Shown here: positions 8,192 to 16,955 of the stretch, piece by piece
Layout: every line of letters begins with the position of its first letter
Numbering within the stretch: the stretch's first letter is position 1
Assembly: GCA_022601435.1 (NCBI GenBank)
Contig: JAJACQ010000029.1
Span: 1 to 45,094, forward strand
Length of the DNA stretch: 45,094 nt
Reading direction: 5' to 3'
Source of the DNA: Chlamydiia bacterium
Lineage (GTDB): Bacteria; Chlamydiota; Chlamydiia; Chlamydiales; 2-12-FULL-49-11
The notes under the pieces: model-generated
Told to the model about the DNA's origin: nothing
What the model saw: the letters and a program-made list of their open reading frames with translations, nothing else
The model's database searches: none
Program-made: the position numbers and the translations under genes

Positions 8192-9548
8192 AAGTTGTAT
8201 TTTTATTGAGGCGGCCTTCTAATTCCACAGCGGCAAATTGCATGATGGTATCGTGTTTGACTTGCTCTTTTAAATCGACTTGAATTTCAGGTGAGGTTTT
8301 TTGTTCCGTTTGAGGGGTGTTTAGTGTTTCTTTTGGGGTATGAGAGGAAAGGGTTGTTTGTTGTATTTCTGCAGGGGCTTTAAAGGTATTAGGTCTCATG
8401 TTTTCTTGTAGGGACTTGAGGTGTTTGAGGATTTCTTGACCAGATTTTGCGTGTCTGCAGCTTAAGATTTTTTGAAGCAGGATTTCGATATGGATTTGTT
8501 TTGAGATCGGTGGGAAGTTGTAGTGGTAGGTATCTGCTAAGATATTCAAGATTTCAAGGAGTTGATCTAGTGTATAGATTGATTTTCCTTTTTCAAAGCC
8601 TTGCTTTTCTTCTTCAGTGAAGAGTTTTATTTCGTCAGATTCGATATTTAGATGTGAAAAGGAGTGGTTTTTGAAGTGGATTGAGAGTTCATCGATTAGG
8701 GAATTAAGGTTTGTGTGTGTAGAGAAGAGTTTTGGGGCGATTTTGAATATAATTGAAAAATCTTGTTTTGCAAAAGCGTCATCGATTTCAAAAAAGAGGT
8801 TTTTAGGGCATAGGCCTAAAATTTGGTAGATATCGTCTGCAGAGATCTTATTGGAATAGGCGATCACGTTTTCAAGAAGAGATTCGGCATCCCTCATACT
8901 ACCTTCTGCGATACGGGCTATCAAAGAGAGTGCGTCGTCGCTTATTTCTGTTTTTAGATCCTCTGAGATGCCTTTTAATTTATCTTTGATTAAAGAAAGC
9001 TCTATGCGCCTTAAATCGATACGCTGGCAGCGGGAGAGGATTGTTGCGGGAATTTTATGGGCTTCTGTGGTTGCAAGGAAGAATTTTGTGTTTTCTGGGG
9101 GCTCTTCTAGTGTTTTTAAAAGGGCGTTAAAGGCCTCTTTTGTGAGCATGTGAACTTCATCAATAATATAGACTTTATATTTGCCTTGAAAAGTAGCATA
9201 GCCGACGGTTTCGTTGATGTTTCTAATATCATCAATCCCGCGATTTGAAGCGCCATCAATTTCTAAAACATCCAAAGAGGAAGATGCTGAGATCTCTTTA
9301 CAGGAGGGACATTCATTACAAGGATTTAAATCTTTTGAGGGGCAGTCGCAGTTAAGCGCTTTTGCAAAAATTCTAGCAAAAGTTGTCTTTCCTGTTCCAT
9401 GCAGTCCAGTAAAAAGATAAGCATGCGCTAACTTTTTTGATTCGAGCTGATTTTTTAATATTGTAATAATTTCTTTATGGCCGATAATATCGTCAAAAGT
9501 ATTAGGACGATATTTTCTAGATAAAGCGATATATTCCTTAGATTGCAT
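8190..9548 (-). CDS. dnaX: DNA polymerase III subunit gamma/tau
   Basis: The 452-residue product is the clamp-loader ATPase. It has Walker A GLHGTGKTTFAR (near residue 50), the four-cysteine zinc module CDCPSKDLNPCNECPSC, Walker B IIDEVHML, sensor-1 FFLATTEAHKIP and the arginine-finger motif SRCQR. The C-terminus after about residue 370 is low-complexity and much shorter than in E. coli tau, so it may act mainly as a gamma form. ATG 9548 is chosen because GGAG lies 6 nt before it; the upstream TTG at 9560 falls inside that ribosome binding site. Confidence 0.96.
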   Translation of the reverse strand: MQSKEYIALSRKYRPNTFDDIIGHKEIITILKNQLESKKLAHAYLFTGLHGTGKTTFARIFAKALNCDCPSKDLNPCNECPSCKEISASSSLDVLEIDGASNRGIDDIRNINETVGYATFQGKYKVYIIDEVHMLTKEAFNALLKTLEEPPENTKFFLATTEAHKIPATILSRCQRIDLRRIELSLIKDKLKGISEDLKTEISDDALSLIARIAEGSMRDAESLLENVIAYSNKISADDIYQILGLCPKNLFFEIDDAFAKQDFSIIFKIAPKLFSTHTNLNSLIDELSIHFKNHSFSHLNIESDEIKLFTEEEKQGFEKGKSIYTLDQLLEILNILADTYHYNFPPISKQIHIEILLQKILSCRHAKSGQEILKHLKSLQENMRPNTFKAPAEIQQTTLSSHTPKETLNTPQTEQKTSPEIQVDLKEQVKHDTIMQFAAVELEGRLNKNTT

Positions 9549-9688
9549 AAAAATCTCCAAAAAGCGTATTTTAATATAATTTCTTATCAGGTATCAAGAA
9601 ATAGATGAAGGGTATTGTAGCAAATTATGGATTTTATTAATCTGGAAATAATCAGAAGTTATTAAATTCCAAAAGGAAACATAGAAAA

Positions 9689-11803
9689 GTGTTTAAAAAA
9701 CGAGTAAAAAAAGAAAAAAAGAAAATAGGAAAAAACTTTTCCAAACGGGATTTTTTGCTTGTTTTTGTCTTAATTTTTTCACTAGCGGCCTTTTTTCATT
9801 TCAGAGAAAGACGTTTTTTTGTGTTCGAAATTAACAGTACAGCTCCAAATGATATCATCGCAATTCAAGATTTTTCCTATTTAGATAAAAAGCAGATGAT
9901 AGTTTTAAAGCAAGAAGCCTTGGTTGATCTTGGAAAAATTTGGAAGATTAAAGAAAGTGATTTGAAATCTGTTCAAGCAGATGTGATGAGAAGATTATCA
10001 AATCATCCAAATTGGCGAAGCTCATATCAAGCAACATTTAATGAAATGAAGCATATAGTTGATGTTGTGACAAAAGAGTTAGAACGATGGCATTTTACAG
10101 GAAGAAGAACATACCGAAAGCGAGAAGAAATTGATTTGTCAGTAAGACACTACTCAATTGTTGAAAATGTAGTCACTAAAAAATCTTTGACTTTACCAAA
10201 TGAGTTTTGGACAAAGTTAGAGCGTGAAGTAAGGGAAAAAAATAGAGCTTATTCAAGGGAAATTGAATATATCATTGGTATATTTAGAGGAAATCGCTAC
10301 CTTTTACAAAGGGATCATGAAGAAAGATCAGCCATGGAAAGTAGTATTTATGAAACTGTCCCAGAAGTCTTTTCTTCAAGAGCTAAAAACGATCTAATTG
10401 TCAAAAAAGGGGATAGGATTAGTGAAAAAGAATATGAGCAGATTTTAGCCTTAAAAGAAGCTTTAAAGCGAAATCGTCAGCTTTTATCCGTTTCAAAACT
10501 TCTTTCCTCTCTTTTACTTTCTTTAGTTGTAGTAGGACTTGGTTGGGCTTATTGTGTTGTAAGAAATAGTGAAGTTTTGAAAAATACAAATAAGCTCTCA
10601 ATTTATATTCTTACAATTATCCTAACCTGTGTTTTAGCAAAATCTTCAGAATTTGTCATTAATGCGATTCCTTATTCAATAGCAAGTTACTTTCAATATC
10701 CGATAATCATTCCGTTTTTATCTGTTATACTTGCTCTTTTTTTAGATGAAGAGATCGCTTTATTTACAAGTTTATATTTTTCTGTAGTTCTAGGCTTCAC
10801 ATTAGCCTTGGAACATAACCACTTTGTTGTGCTTAACATATTCTCAGGAATACTTGCATCTCTTTACTCTTCTTCAATTAAAAAGCGAAAAGAGATATTT
10901 ATTGTTTGCATAAAGGTTTGGGCTCTGTGCGCTGCTACAATTATAATCTATTTTCTTTCATCAAACACACTTTTTGAAGAGCAATCATGGATCCAATTAG
11001 TTGCACTTGCCGGTAATATTATAATAATTGCAGTGCTACTTTTGATCACAATCCCAATTATAGAATCAATGTTTAGAGTCATGACAAACATGGCGCTTAT
11101 GGAGTTTATTGATCCAACACACCCTCTGTTGCAAAGATTAAGCCTAGAAGCTCCTGGTACATATCAACATAGCCTTTCAATTGGCCATATCTCTGAATAC
11201 GCCGCAAACGCTATCGGCGCAAACGGAATGCTGTGCAGAGTAACAACCCTATATCACGATATCGGAAAATTAAATAACCCTCATTACTATACAGAAAATC
11301 AACTTATTACCGGACAAAAACCATTTAATATCCACCAACTGCTCACCCCTATTGAATCAGCATATATTATTAAAAGTCATATACTCGACGGAAAATCTCT
11401 TGCAAAACAATATAATCTTCCCAAAATTTTTATTGATATTATCCTAGAGCACCACGGTACAACTTTAATAAAATTCTTTCATCATAAACAACTAGAGAAA
11501 ATGAAAGGTGTAAAAGAGGATGTTGAGGAAAAAGCTTTTAGATACCCAGGCCCAAAACCCCAAACTAAAGAATCGGCGATTATTATGCTTTCAGATTCAA
11601 TAGAAGCCGCCTCTAGAACACTTGAAGAAAATACAGAAGAAGCTGTAAGAGAACTCGTCGAAAAGATTACCTCTACGAAGATCTTGGATGGGCAGTTTGA
11701 TGAGTGTGATCTTACCTTTGATGAACTAGCCACCATTAAGCAAAAGCTCGTCGAAATAATCAAGGCCACCCACCACCTCCGAATAAAGTACCCTGATAAG
11801 TAA
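9689..11803 (+). CDS. pgpH: 7TM-HD membrane phosphohydrolase (YqfF/PgpH family)
   Basis: The 704-residue protein has one N-terminal membrane segment (about 25-42) and an extracytoplasmic region to about 265. A block of roughly seven hydrophobic helices follows (about 270-475), then a cytosolic HD domain. The HD domain shows QHSLSIGHISEYAA, the metal-binding LYHDIGKLNNPHYY and EHHGTTL. Family members hydrolyse cyclic di-AMP; activity here is inferred. The start is GTG with AAGGAA 10 nt upstream. The gene is followed after 10 nt by a large nested hairpin (11814-11920) rather than by a classical terminator. It diverges from dnaX. Confidence 0.9.
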   Translation: MFKKRVKKEKKKIGKNFSKRDFLLVFVLIFSLAAFFHFRERRFFVFEINSTAPNDIIAIQDFSYLDKKQMIVLKQEALVDLGKIWKIKESDLKSVQADVMRRLSNHPNWRSSYQATFNEMKHIVDVVTKELERWHFTGRRTYRKREEIDLSVRHYSIVENVVTKKSLTLPNEFWTKLEREVREKNRAYSREIEYIIGIFRGNRYLLQRDHEERSAMESSIYETVPEVFSSRAKNDLIVKKGDRISEKEYEQILALKEALKRNRQLLSVSKLLSSLLLSLVVVGLGWAYCVVRNSEVLKNTNKLSIYILTIILTCVLAKSSEFVINAIPYSIASYFQYPIIIPFLSVILALFLDEEIALFTSLYFSVVLGFTLALEHNHFVVLNIFSGILASLYSSSIKKRKEIFIVCIKVWALCAATIIIYFLSSNTLFEEQSWIQLVALAGNIIIIAVLLLITIPIIESMFRVMTNMALMEFIDPTHPLLQRLSLEAPGTYQHSLSIGHISEYAANAIGANGMLCRVTTLYHDIGKLNNPHYYTENQLITGQKPFNIHQLLTPIESAYIIKSHILDGKSLAKQYNLPKIFIDIILEHHGTTLIKFFHHKQLEKMKGVKEDVEEKAFRYPGPKPQTKESAIIMLSDSIEAASRTLEENTEEAVRELVEKITSTKILDGQFDECDLTFDELATIKQKLVEIIKATHHLRIKYPDK

Positions 11804-11813
11804 AAGAGGTGGG

Positions 11814-11920
11814 GAGGAGGAGTTTTGCTTGAAACCTTTCTCCTATTTTGGGTCTCGGAGTACTACCTGTACACTGTCGACCCAAAATAGAACAAATCTT
11901 CCTAAGCAAAACACCTCCTT
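11814..11920. repeat. Nested double-stem structured element directly after pgpH
   Basis: The outer stem pairs 11814-11830 with 11904-11920 (16 of 17 positions). The inner stem pairs CTATTTTGGGTC (11843-11854) perfectly with GACCCAAAATAG (11879-11890). The apical loop contains CTCGGAGTAC, five bases, GTACACTGTCG, itself able to pair GTAC with GTAC. The same architecture and apical motif with different stem sequences recurs behind lysS (42234-42347). There is no T-run. Confidence 0.8.
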
Positions 11921-11972
11921 TCCAGAAACACTTGATCTCATATAAAAAAAATCTCGCCGAGAAAACACTAAT

Positions 11973-11997
11973 CGAGAAAGTTTCTTTTGCTTTCTCG
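11973..11997. other. Hairpin between the nested element and the structured repeat
   Basis: CGAGAAAG and CTTTCTCG form an 8-bp stem around a 9-nt loop. A short T-run (TTT) follows on the plus strand, too weak to call a terminator. The remaining bases between 11921 and 12000 show nothing recognisable. Confidence 0.5.
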
Positions 11998-12000
11998 TTT

Positions 12001-12141
12001 CGCGTAATTATGAGGTTATTATGATTTTCCTATAATGTTCATAACTGTTTTCATTTTCGCACATGTGCGAAAATCATATTTGGGTTTCCAAAGGGGGAAT
12101 CCCCCTTTGGCCGCCGGAGGCGCGTGTTCACGCAAAGAACT
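12001..12141 (+). repeat. Structured direct repeat, left copy, flanking the YeeE cassette
   Basis: It starts with the ATTATGA box (two direct 7-mers and a diverged inverted one). Serial hairpins follow: a 22-bp palindrome at 12053-12074, a 10-bp stem with a 3-nt loop at 12088-12110, a small GCC/GGC stem at 12110-12121, and GCGTG-TT-CACGC at 12122-12133. The right copy is at 13370-13505. Base changes between the copies preserve pairing. Confidence 0.85.
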
Positions 12142-12204
12142 TTTTTAGTGGAATGTATCTACAGATTTCTATACTATAGGATCTTTGAATGTGAGGAGAG
12201 AATT

Positions 12205-12738
12205 ATGAAGGCATTTTTGAAGAAGGAGGTCTGGTCACCATACTTGGTGGGCGCGTTTATTGGACTTTTGCTAACGGCTTTATTGTCGATTGGCTATAAG
12301 ATTGGAGTGTCAACAGGGATCTCTAGAGTTGGAGCACTTGTTGAGCAAGTTGTATCTGGATCGCATATTGAGAGCACACCTTATTTTGCGGGACTACTTA
12401 GCGATTACGTTATTTTTAATTGGAAAATTCTATTTATTGTAGGAATGTTTCTTGGTGCTTATGCTTCGGCAAGACTTACTCCGAAAAAGAATGAGGCATC
12501 TAATACATTATGGACTAAAGCTTTTGGAACATCAAAAGCTCGCCGTAATGTGGCTGCTTTTGCGGGCGGTTTTTTACTTTTATTTGGCGCAAGACTTGCC
12601 AATGGATGTACCTCAGGACATGCAATCAGTGGCGGCGCACAGCTTGCAGTTACAAGCTGGGTTTTCATGATGGCTCTTTTTGCAGTAGGAATTCCTACAT
12701 CGCTTTTAATGTATCGTAAAAATAGGGGGACATCATGA
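12205..12738 (+). CDS. YeeE/YedE-family sulfur compound transporter, N-terminal half protein
   Basis: The 177-residue membrane protein has four to five hydrophobic helices and the conserved GARLANGCTSGHAISG motif (cysteine about residue 137), typical of the DUF395/YeeE family. That family includes thiosulfate importers and pairs of half-size proteins. ATG 12205 is chosen over the upstream in-frame ATG at 12124 because GAGGAG lies about 8 nt before it and the family homology begins there; the extra 27 codons overlap the structured repeat. The last four bases overlap the next gene (ATGA), so the two halves are probably co-translated as one transporter. Confidence 0.85.
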   Translation: MKAFLKKEVWSPYLVGAFIGLLLTALLSIGYKIGVSTGISRVGALVEQVVSGSHIESTPYFAGLLSDYVIFNWKILFIVGMFLGAYASARLTPKKNEASNTLWTKAFGTSKARRNVAAFAGGFLLLFGARLANGCTSGHAISGGAQLAVTSWVFMMALFAVGIPTSLLMYRKNRGTS

Positions 12739-13319
12739 ATCTACAATTTTTTCAATCAACACCTTCTATTACAATCATCGCTCTTTTAAGTGGTTTTATT
12801 TTCGGCTTTTTATTGCAGAAAGCTGCGGTCTATAGATTTGATGTGATCATTGGTCAATTTTTATTAAAAGATTTTACTGTTATGAAAGTTATTCTCACTG
12901 CAATTGTTGTTGGAAGTGTCGGGATTTATTCTTTACATGCAGTCGGAATTATTCCAAAACTCTTACTTTCGAAAACTCCTATAATCTTTAGCTTACTTGG
13001 TGGGTCAGTTTTTGGTGTAGGTATGGCTATTTCAGGTTATTGCCCAGGAACAGGGATTGCAGCGCTTGCAAGCGGATCTAAAGATGTCCTTGTGGGACTT
13101 GCGGGAATGATATTTGGCTCAATCATTTTCAATGAGCTCTCTTATAAATTACTACCACTCATTAATCAGCAAGATAGCGCCTATCAGCAAACCATTGGAT
13201 CATACTTCACTCTTCCCAGCGGAGTTGTGATCATAGCTTTGATTGGCCTCTGGTCAGTATTCTTTTTATGGAGAAAAAACACCGAACAAAAAATAGATCT
13301 TTCTAATCAAAAATCCTAG
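12735..13319 (+). CDS. YeeE/YedE-family sulfur compound transporter, C-terminal half protein
   Basis: The 194-residue product has about five hydrophobic helices and the second family motif AISGYCPGTGIAALASG (cysteine about residue 101). GGGGG lies 6-7 nt before the ATG, and the start overlaps the upstream stop by four bases. Together with the preceding gene it recreates the two inverted halves of a full-length YeeE. No sulfurtransferase, rhodanese or other sulfur gene is adjacent. The pair sits between two copies of a structured repeat, which suggests it arrived or moves as a cassette. Substrate is not deducible. Confidence 0.85.
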   Translation: MNLQFFQSTPSITIIALLSGFIFGFLLQKAAVYRFDVIIGQFLLKDFTVMKVILTAIVVGSVGIYSLHAVGIIPKLLLSKTPIIFSLLGGSVFGVGMAISGYCPGTGIAALASGSKDVLVGLAGMIFGSIIFNELSYKLLPLINQQDSAYQQTIGSYFTLPSGVVIIALIGLWSVFFLWRKNTEQKIDLSNQKS

Positions 13320-13369
13320 TCCTTATCAATTTTTTCATGTAAATACCTGACTGAGCATCTCTCTCATTC

Positions 13370-13505
13370 CGCATAATTATGAGGTTATTATGATTTTTTC
13401 ATAATGCACGTAATTATTTTTGCGTGTGCGCAAAAATCCATCTTGGGTTTCCAAAGGGACATAGTCCCTTTGGCCGCCGGAGGCGCGTTTACGCCTTAAA
13501 GAACT
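13370..13505 (+). repeat. Structured direct repeat, right copy, overlapping the 3' end of the phosphohexomutase gene
   Basis: This has the same order of parts as 12001-12141. The ATTATGA box (two direct, one inverted) comes first, then a 9-bp hairpin at 13416-13437, a 10-bp hairpin with a 3-nt loop at 13451-13473, and GCGT-TT-ACGC at 13485-13494. The last hairpin contains the stop codon of the minus-strand phosphohexomutase gene. Confidence 0.85.
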
Positions 13506-15225
13506 CTTTCTTGAGAGTATCGAGGTTTTTAGAAACCTCGGCATCGAGGGAGGCGATTTGAGTGGACATGTCGGTGCCGTCAGAATCCTTGTGGAGAGCG
13601 GCATAGATCTTAATCTTGGGCTCTGTTCCTGATGGGCGGAAGATGTAGCGGGAGCCGTCTTCTAGATGGAGCGTGAGGACTTTGGAGGTGGGGAGTGTGA
13701 TGGGCATTGTTTTACTTGAGGTAAGATCTGTGGAGATTTTAGATTCATAGTTGTCTATGCGGACCACTTTTTTTCCTAGTAGCTCTTTGGGGGGATTTTT
13801 CATGATGGGCTCAATAGCAGATGATAAAAGGCTCTTTTCTGCAAACTCTATGGATGCTCCTCCTTCTCTGTAGATCCCGAACTCTTTGTAAATGTCGAAG
13901 AGATAATCAAGTAAAGTCTTATTTTGCTTTCTTAAGAAAAGTGCTATTTCTGCAATTTGACATGAGGCAAGGACGGCATCTTTATCACGAACATTTTTAG
14001 ATGAAAGATAACCGAGTGATTCCTCGAAGCCGAAAATAAAATTCGGCCCATCTTGTTTCCACTTCTCTATATTTTCCGCTATGTACTTAAAACCTGTAAG
14101 CACTTCAAAACATTTCCCTCCGAGTGCTTCTGACATCTTTTTACAAAGCGGCGTTGATACAATCGTTGTTATTGATGCCCAGTTTGTTAAATTCTTTTGT
14201 GTGGCAAGGTAGTGAAGAAAAATAATTCCAAGCTCATTTCCTGAAAAAGTATGGATATTATCATCTTTTTGCATAGAAACTGAAAGTCTGTCTGAATCCG
14301 GGTCTGAGATTAAAAGCAGATCACCTTTGGATTCTTTTAACGTTTTAATTCCTTCTGCTCGTCCTGACTCGGTTTCTGGATTTGGGGTTTTTGTTGTAGG
14401 AAAATTTCCATCTGGTTTTTCTTGACTTTTCACCAAAGTGATATTTTCAAAACCCCAAAGTCTTAGAGCATCTGGTATCATGGTAATTCCCGCGCCATGA
14501 AGAGGAGAGTAACAAATTTTAATTTCTTTTCCTTCTGCTTCATTTTCATGTTTAAATAAAGCTTCGTCATAAATAGCTTCTAGATAAGCCTTTTCTACAC
14601 TTTCATCGATAATTTTTATAAGTGGTGAGTTTTCATCTGAAAGGGGAATTTTACTTAAGTCTTTTATATTTTTAATCTCATCAATAATTGCTGTGTCGTG
14701 TGGTGTGACAACTTGCCCTCCATCATTCCAATAAACTTTGTAGCCATTATATTCTTTTGGGTTATGTGATGCTGTGATGTTCACACCGCCAATTGCACCA
14801 AGATGCCTAATTGCAAAAGAGCAAAACGGTGTCGGTCTTAAATCTTTTGTGATGTGCACAGGTATGTTTGAGCCAGCAAATACACGAGCTGTTTCTATTG
14901 CAAACTCTCGAGAATGAACTCTACAATCATGACAAATCACTACACCTTTTTTCCACATATCTTTTGGATGTTTTAAGATATGCTTAACAACAGCATAGGT
15001 TGCTTGCCTTATCGTATATTTATTTATACGAGCAGGTCCTACCCCCATTTTTTCCCTCATTCCACCTGTACCAAATGCTATGGTGCTTCCAAATGCCTCT
15101 TCTACCTGATCCTTATGATCTTGGATTAGCTCTTTTACTTCTGATCGAGTTTCCTCATCATAAGGTGCTTTTAACCAATCTTTTATAATTTCACTTGTCT
15201 GCTTCTTCAGTTGTCTTTCTCCCAC
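13489..15225 (-). CDS. pgm: Alpha-D-phosphohexomutase (phosphoglucomutase/phosphomannomutase)
   Basis: The 578-residue enzyme has all four phosphohexomutase signatures: GTGGMREKMG near the N-terminus, the phosphoserine loop TASHNPKEYNGYKVYW, the metal loop DPDSDRLSV and the sugar-binding GFEESLGYL. The phosphate-binding RPSGTEPKIKIY comes near the C-terminus. Length matches the longer PgcA/PGM2-like group. It interconverts hexose 1- and 6-phosphates, feeding glycogen and sugar-nucleotide synthesis. GTG 15225 is preferred because AGGA lies 7 nt before it; a TTG two codons upstream is too close to that site. The stop codon is inside a hairpin of the flanking structured repeat. Confidence 0.93.
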   Translation of the reverse strand: MGERQLKKQTSEIIKDWLKAPYDEETRSEVKELIQDHKDQVEEAFGSTIAFGTGGMREKMGVGPARINKYTIRQATYAVVKHILKHPKDMWKKGVVICHDCRVHSREFAIETARVFAGSNIPVHITKDLRPTPFCSFAIRHLGAIGGVNITASHNPKEYNGYKVYWNDGGQVVTPHDTAIIDEIKNIKDLSKIPLSDENSPLIKIIDESVEKAYLEAIYDEALFKHENEAEGKEIKICYSPLHGAGITMIPDALRLWGFENITLVKSQEKPDGNFPTTKTPNPETESGRAEGIKTLKESKGDLLLISDPDSDRLSVSMQKDDNIHTFSGNELGIIFLHYLATQKNLTNWASITTIVSTPLCKKMSEALGGKCFEVLTGFKYIAENIEKWKQDGPNFIFGFEESLGYLSSKNVRDKDAVLASCQIAEIALFLRKQNKTLLDYLFDIYKEFGIYREGGASIEFAEKSLLSSAIEPIMKNPPKELLGKKVVRIDNYESKISTDLTSSKTMPITLPTSKVLTLHLEDGSRYIFRPSGTEPKIKIYAALHKDSDGTDMSTQIASLDAEVSKNLDTLKKEFFKA

Positions 15226-15341
15226 TTGCAAATCCTTTATTTCCCTTAAAAATTAAAGTTAACTTTACAGCGAGTTACAAACAAGAGAAAAATTGATTTA
15301 TTATAAATAACTTTTTGATAAGGATTTGAAATTATAGTCTT

Positions 15342-15371
15342 TTGTAAATCTTTTATTTAAAGGTGTATAAA
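15342..15371 (+). promoter_or_regulatory. Putative promoter of the 501-residue gene
   Basis: TTGTAA (15342-15347), an 18-nt spacer and TATAAA (15366-15371) lie 61 nt before the chosen start. Plausible, but the region is very AT-rich, so chance matches are likely. Confidence 0.35.
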
Positions 15372-15431
15372 AGTACAATACATGCTAATATATAAGCATA
15401 TTATAAAGAAAAAGTGAAAAATGAGGTTACC

Positions 15432-16937
15432 ATGGCTGCTGCTTCACCACAAATAAAGATGTTAGTTCAAGAATCACCATTTCAAGCTGGCGATGTAGTT
15501 ATGTCAATGGATTCGACAGATGTACAGATTCTTCGTATTGAAAATTACAATGTGGTTCCAATAACAGAACTGAAAGATAGAGGAGTATATGTTCCCAAGA
15601 ATGAGGAGGAGGCTTGGGGTTTTGTAAAAGAAATATTTAGTAATCTTCCACAGGAAACAAAAAGGGTTTTTGTAAGATCCACAATTACAGATGTACAAAG
15701 AAATAATGAAGCAGTTGAAAAAATAAAAAAAGTTACAAGCTCAAGTCCATTTGCACTTTTATCAAATAGTGAAGATATTATAACGCCCTCTCAAGAAAAT
15801 GCTAAACTTATGAATAAGGGTAAAAAAGCAAAAGATCATAAAAAACCTTTGGAAATGCCGCTGCAATATTTAAAAACATTTGTTCGTGGGGCAGAAGAAT
15901 TAGGAATTGAATTTTATCTTGAAAATAGAGATAAGCAAAACCCACTGAAAGTTGGAAGTTGGGCTACTGCTATCTTAAAATATATGCCGGATAGTCAAAA
16001 AATTATGTTTCCAAGTATAGTTACGGAAGAGGACAGTACACCTTTAAAAGCTTTGGTTGATATTGATAATAAGAGTTTCACGATCAATATGATCGAAGAA
16101 ACAGATGGAAAGTCAGAAATTAATCTTATCAATAGCATGCCTGAAGAAAAAGAGGGCAAAAAGAATAAAGTTGAAAAACTTGATTTGAATATGAAAGAAT
16201 TATATGAGGGGATTCAAGCAGATTCGAAAAATACTACAATGGTAGCACTTGCAATATCTAGCAAATTAGAAGCTTATAACTTAGGAAAAGACAACGAGAA
16301 TAAAGTGGGGTTAGCTTTTTCTGGAGATGTAAGTGACAAAAATGAGGTTGAGTTATTAAGTAATATTAATATATGGCTTAAAAAATTTGGATTAAATTTT
16401 GCAGAATGCTCTTTAATATCAACTAAGGATAAGTTAGAATTTCATGCTCAAACGATTTTCCATACACATTATCGAAAGCCTGAGATAGAAAGATCAGTTA
16501 AATTTTCAGAAAAAGTCGTTTATTATGATGCAATAAAAGATGACATTGAAAAAATGTTAGAAGTGCTTCCTGAAAAACTTATAGGACCACCAGCAGCAGG
16601 AAATCTTTTTTCAGTAACAAGAGATATAAAAAAATATTCTGGTGCAGAAATTTTCGGATCAATCCTTAAGGTGATAGTTTTAATAGCCATTTTGCCTATT
16701 ACTTTGATTGCTCTTGTTATAAGAGAAGTGAATAGAGCAAATGCAAAAATTGTTGTTTACGAACGTGCTTCTGTACAAATTGCAGATCGTGAAAGTTCAA
16801 AGGTTACCTCAGAAATAGACAAGGGTGTAGAAGTAGATGTGGTAAAAATAGATAAAAAATCAGATGTAGAAAAAGAAGCAGTCAACAATGAAAAGAAAAA
16901 GAAGATAGTCAAAAAAGAGGGTAAAGCAAATAAATAA
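15432..16937 (+). CDS. Lineage-specific protein with C-terminal membrane segment and lysine-rich tail
   Basis: I do not recognise this 501-residue protein. Most of it is soluble and mixed-charge, with no signal peptide. A single hydrophobic segment lies at about 410-437 (IVLIAILPITLIALVIRE), followed by a tail of about 60 residues dense in Lys, Glu and Val. The segment and its flank RE-x-NR closely resemble the one near the N-terminus of the 681-residue protein at 6105-8150. ATG 15432 is chosen because GAGG lies 5 nt before it; a GTG at 15414 has no ribosome binding site. It could be tail-anchored, or an effector for host membranes; neither is shown. Confidence 0.8.
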   Translation: MAAASPQIKMLVQESPFQAGDVVMSMDSTDVQILRIENYNVVPITELKDRGVYVPKNEEEAWGFVKEIFSNLPQETKRVFVRSTITDVQRNNEAVEKIKKVTSSSPFALLSNSEDIITPSQENAKLMNKGKKAKDHKKPLEMPLQYLKTFVRGAEELGIEFYLENRDKQNPLKVGSWATAILKYMPDSQKIMFPSIVTEEDSTPLKALVDIDNKSFTINMIEETDGKSEINLINSMPEEKEGKKNKVEKLDLNMKELYEGIQADSKNTTMVALAISSKLEAYNLGKDNENKVGLAFSGDVSDKNEVELLSNINIWLKKFGLNFAECSLISTKDKLEFHAQTIFHTHYRKPEIERSVKFSEKVVYYDAIKDDIEKMLEVLPEKLIGPPAAGNLFSVTRDIKKYSGAEIFGSILKVIVLIAILPITLIALVIREVNRANAKIVVYERASVQIADRESSKVTSEIDKGVEVDVVKIDKKSDVEKEAVNNEKKKKIVKKEGKANK

Positions 16938-16955
16938 AATTTATTTTATAGTTTT

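Noticed and set aside
11814..11920. The large hairpin behind pgpH as a normal rho-independent terminator
   Set aside because: It has a second outer stem, a conserved apical motif found elsewhere, and no T-run on either strand.
12124..12204. Upstream in-frame extension of the first YeeE half gene
   Set aside because: It overlaps the structured repeat, lacks family similarity, and the internal ATG at 12205 has GAGGAG.
12001..13505. The flanking repeats as insertion sequence ends
   Set aside because: They are direct, not inverted; no transposase lies between; and no target-site duplication is visible.
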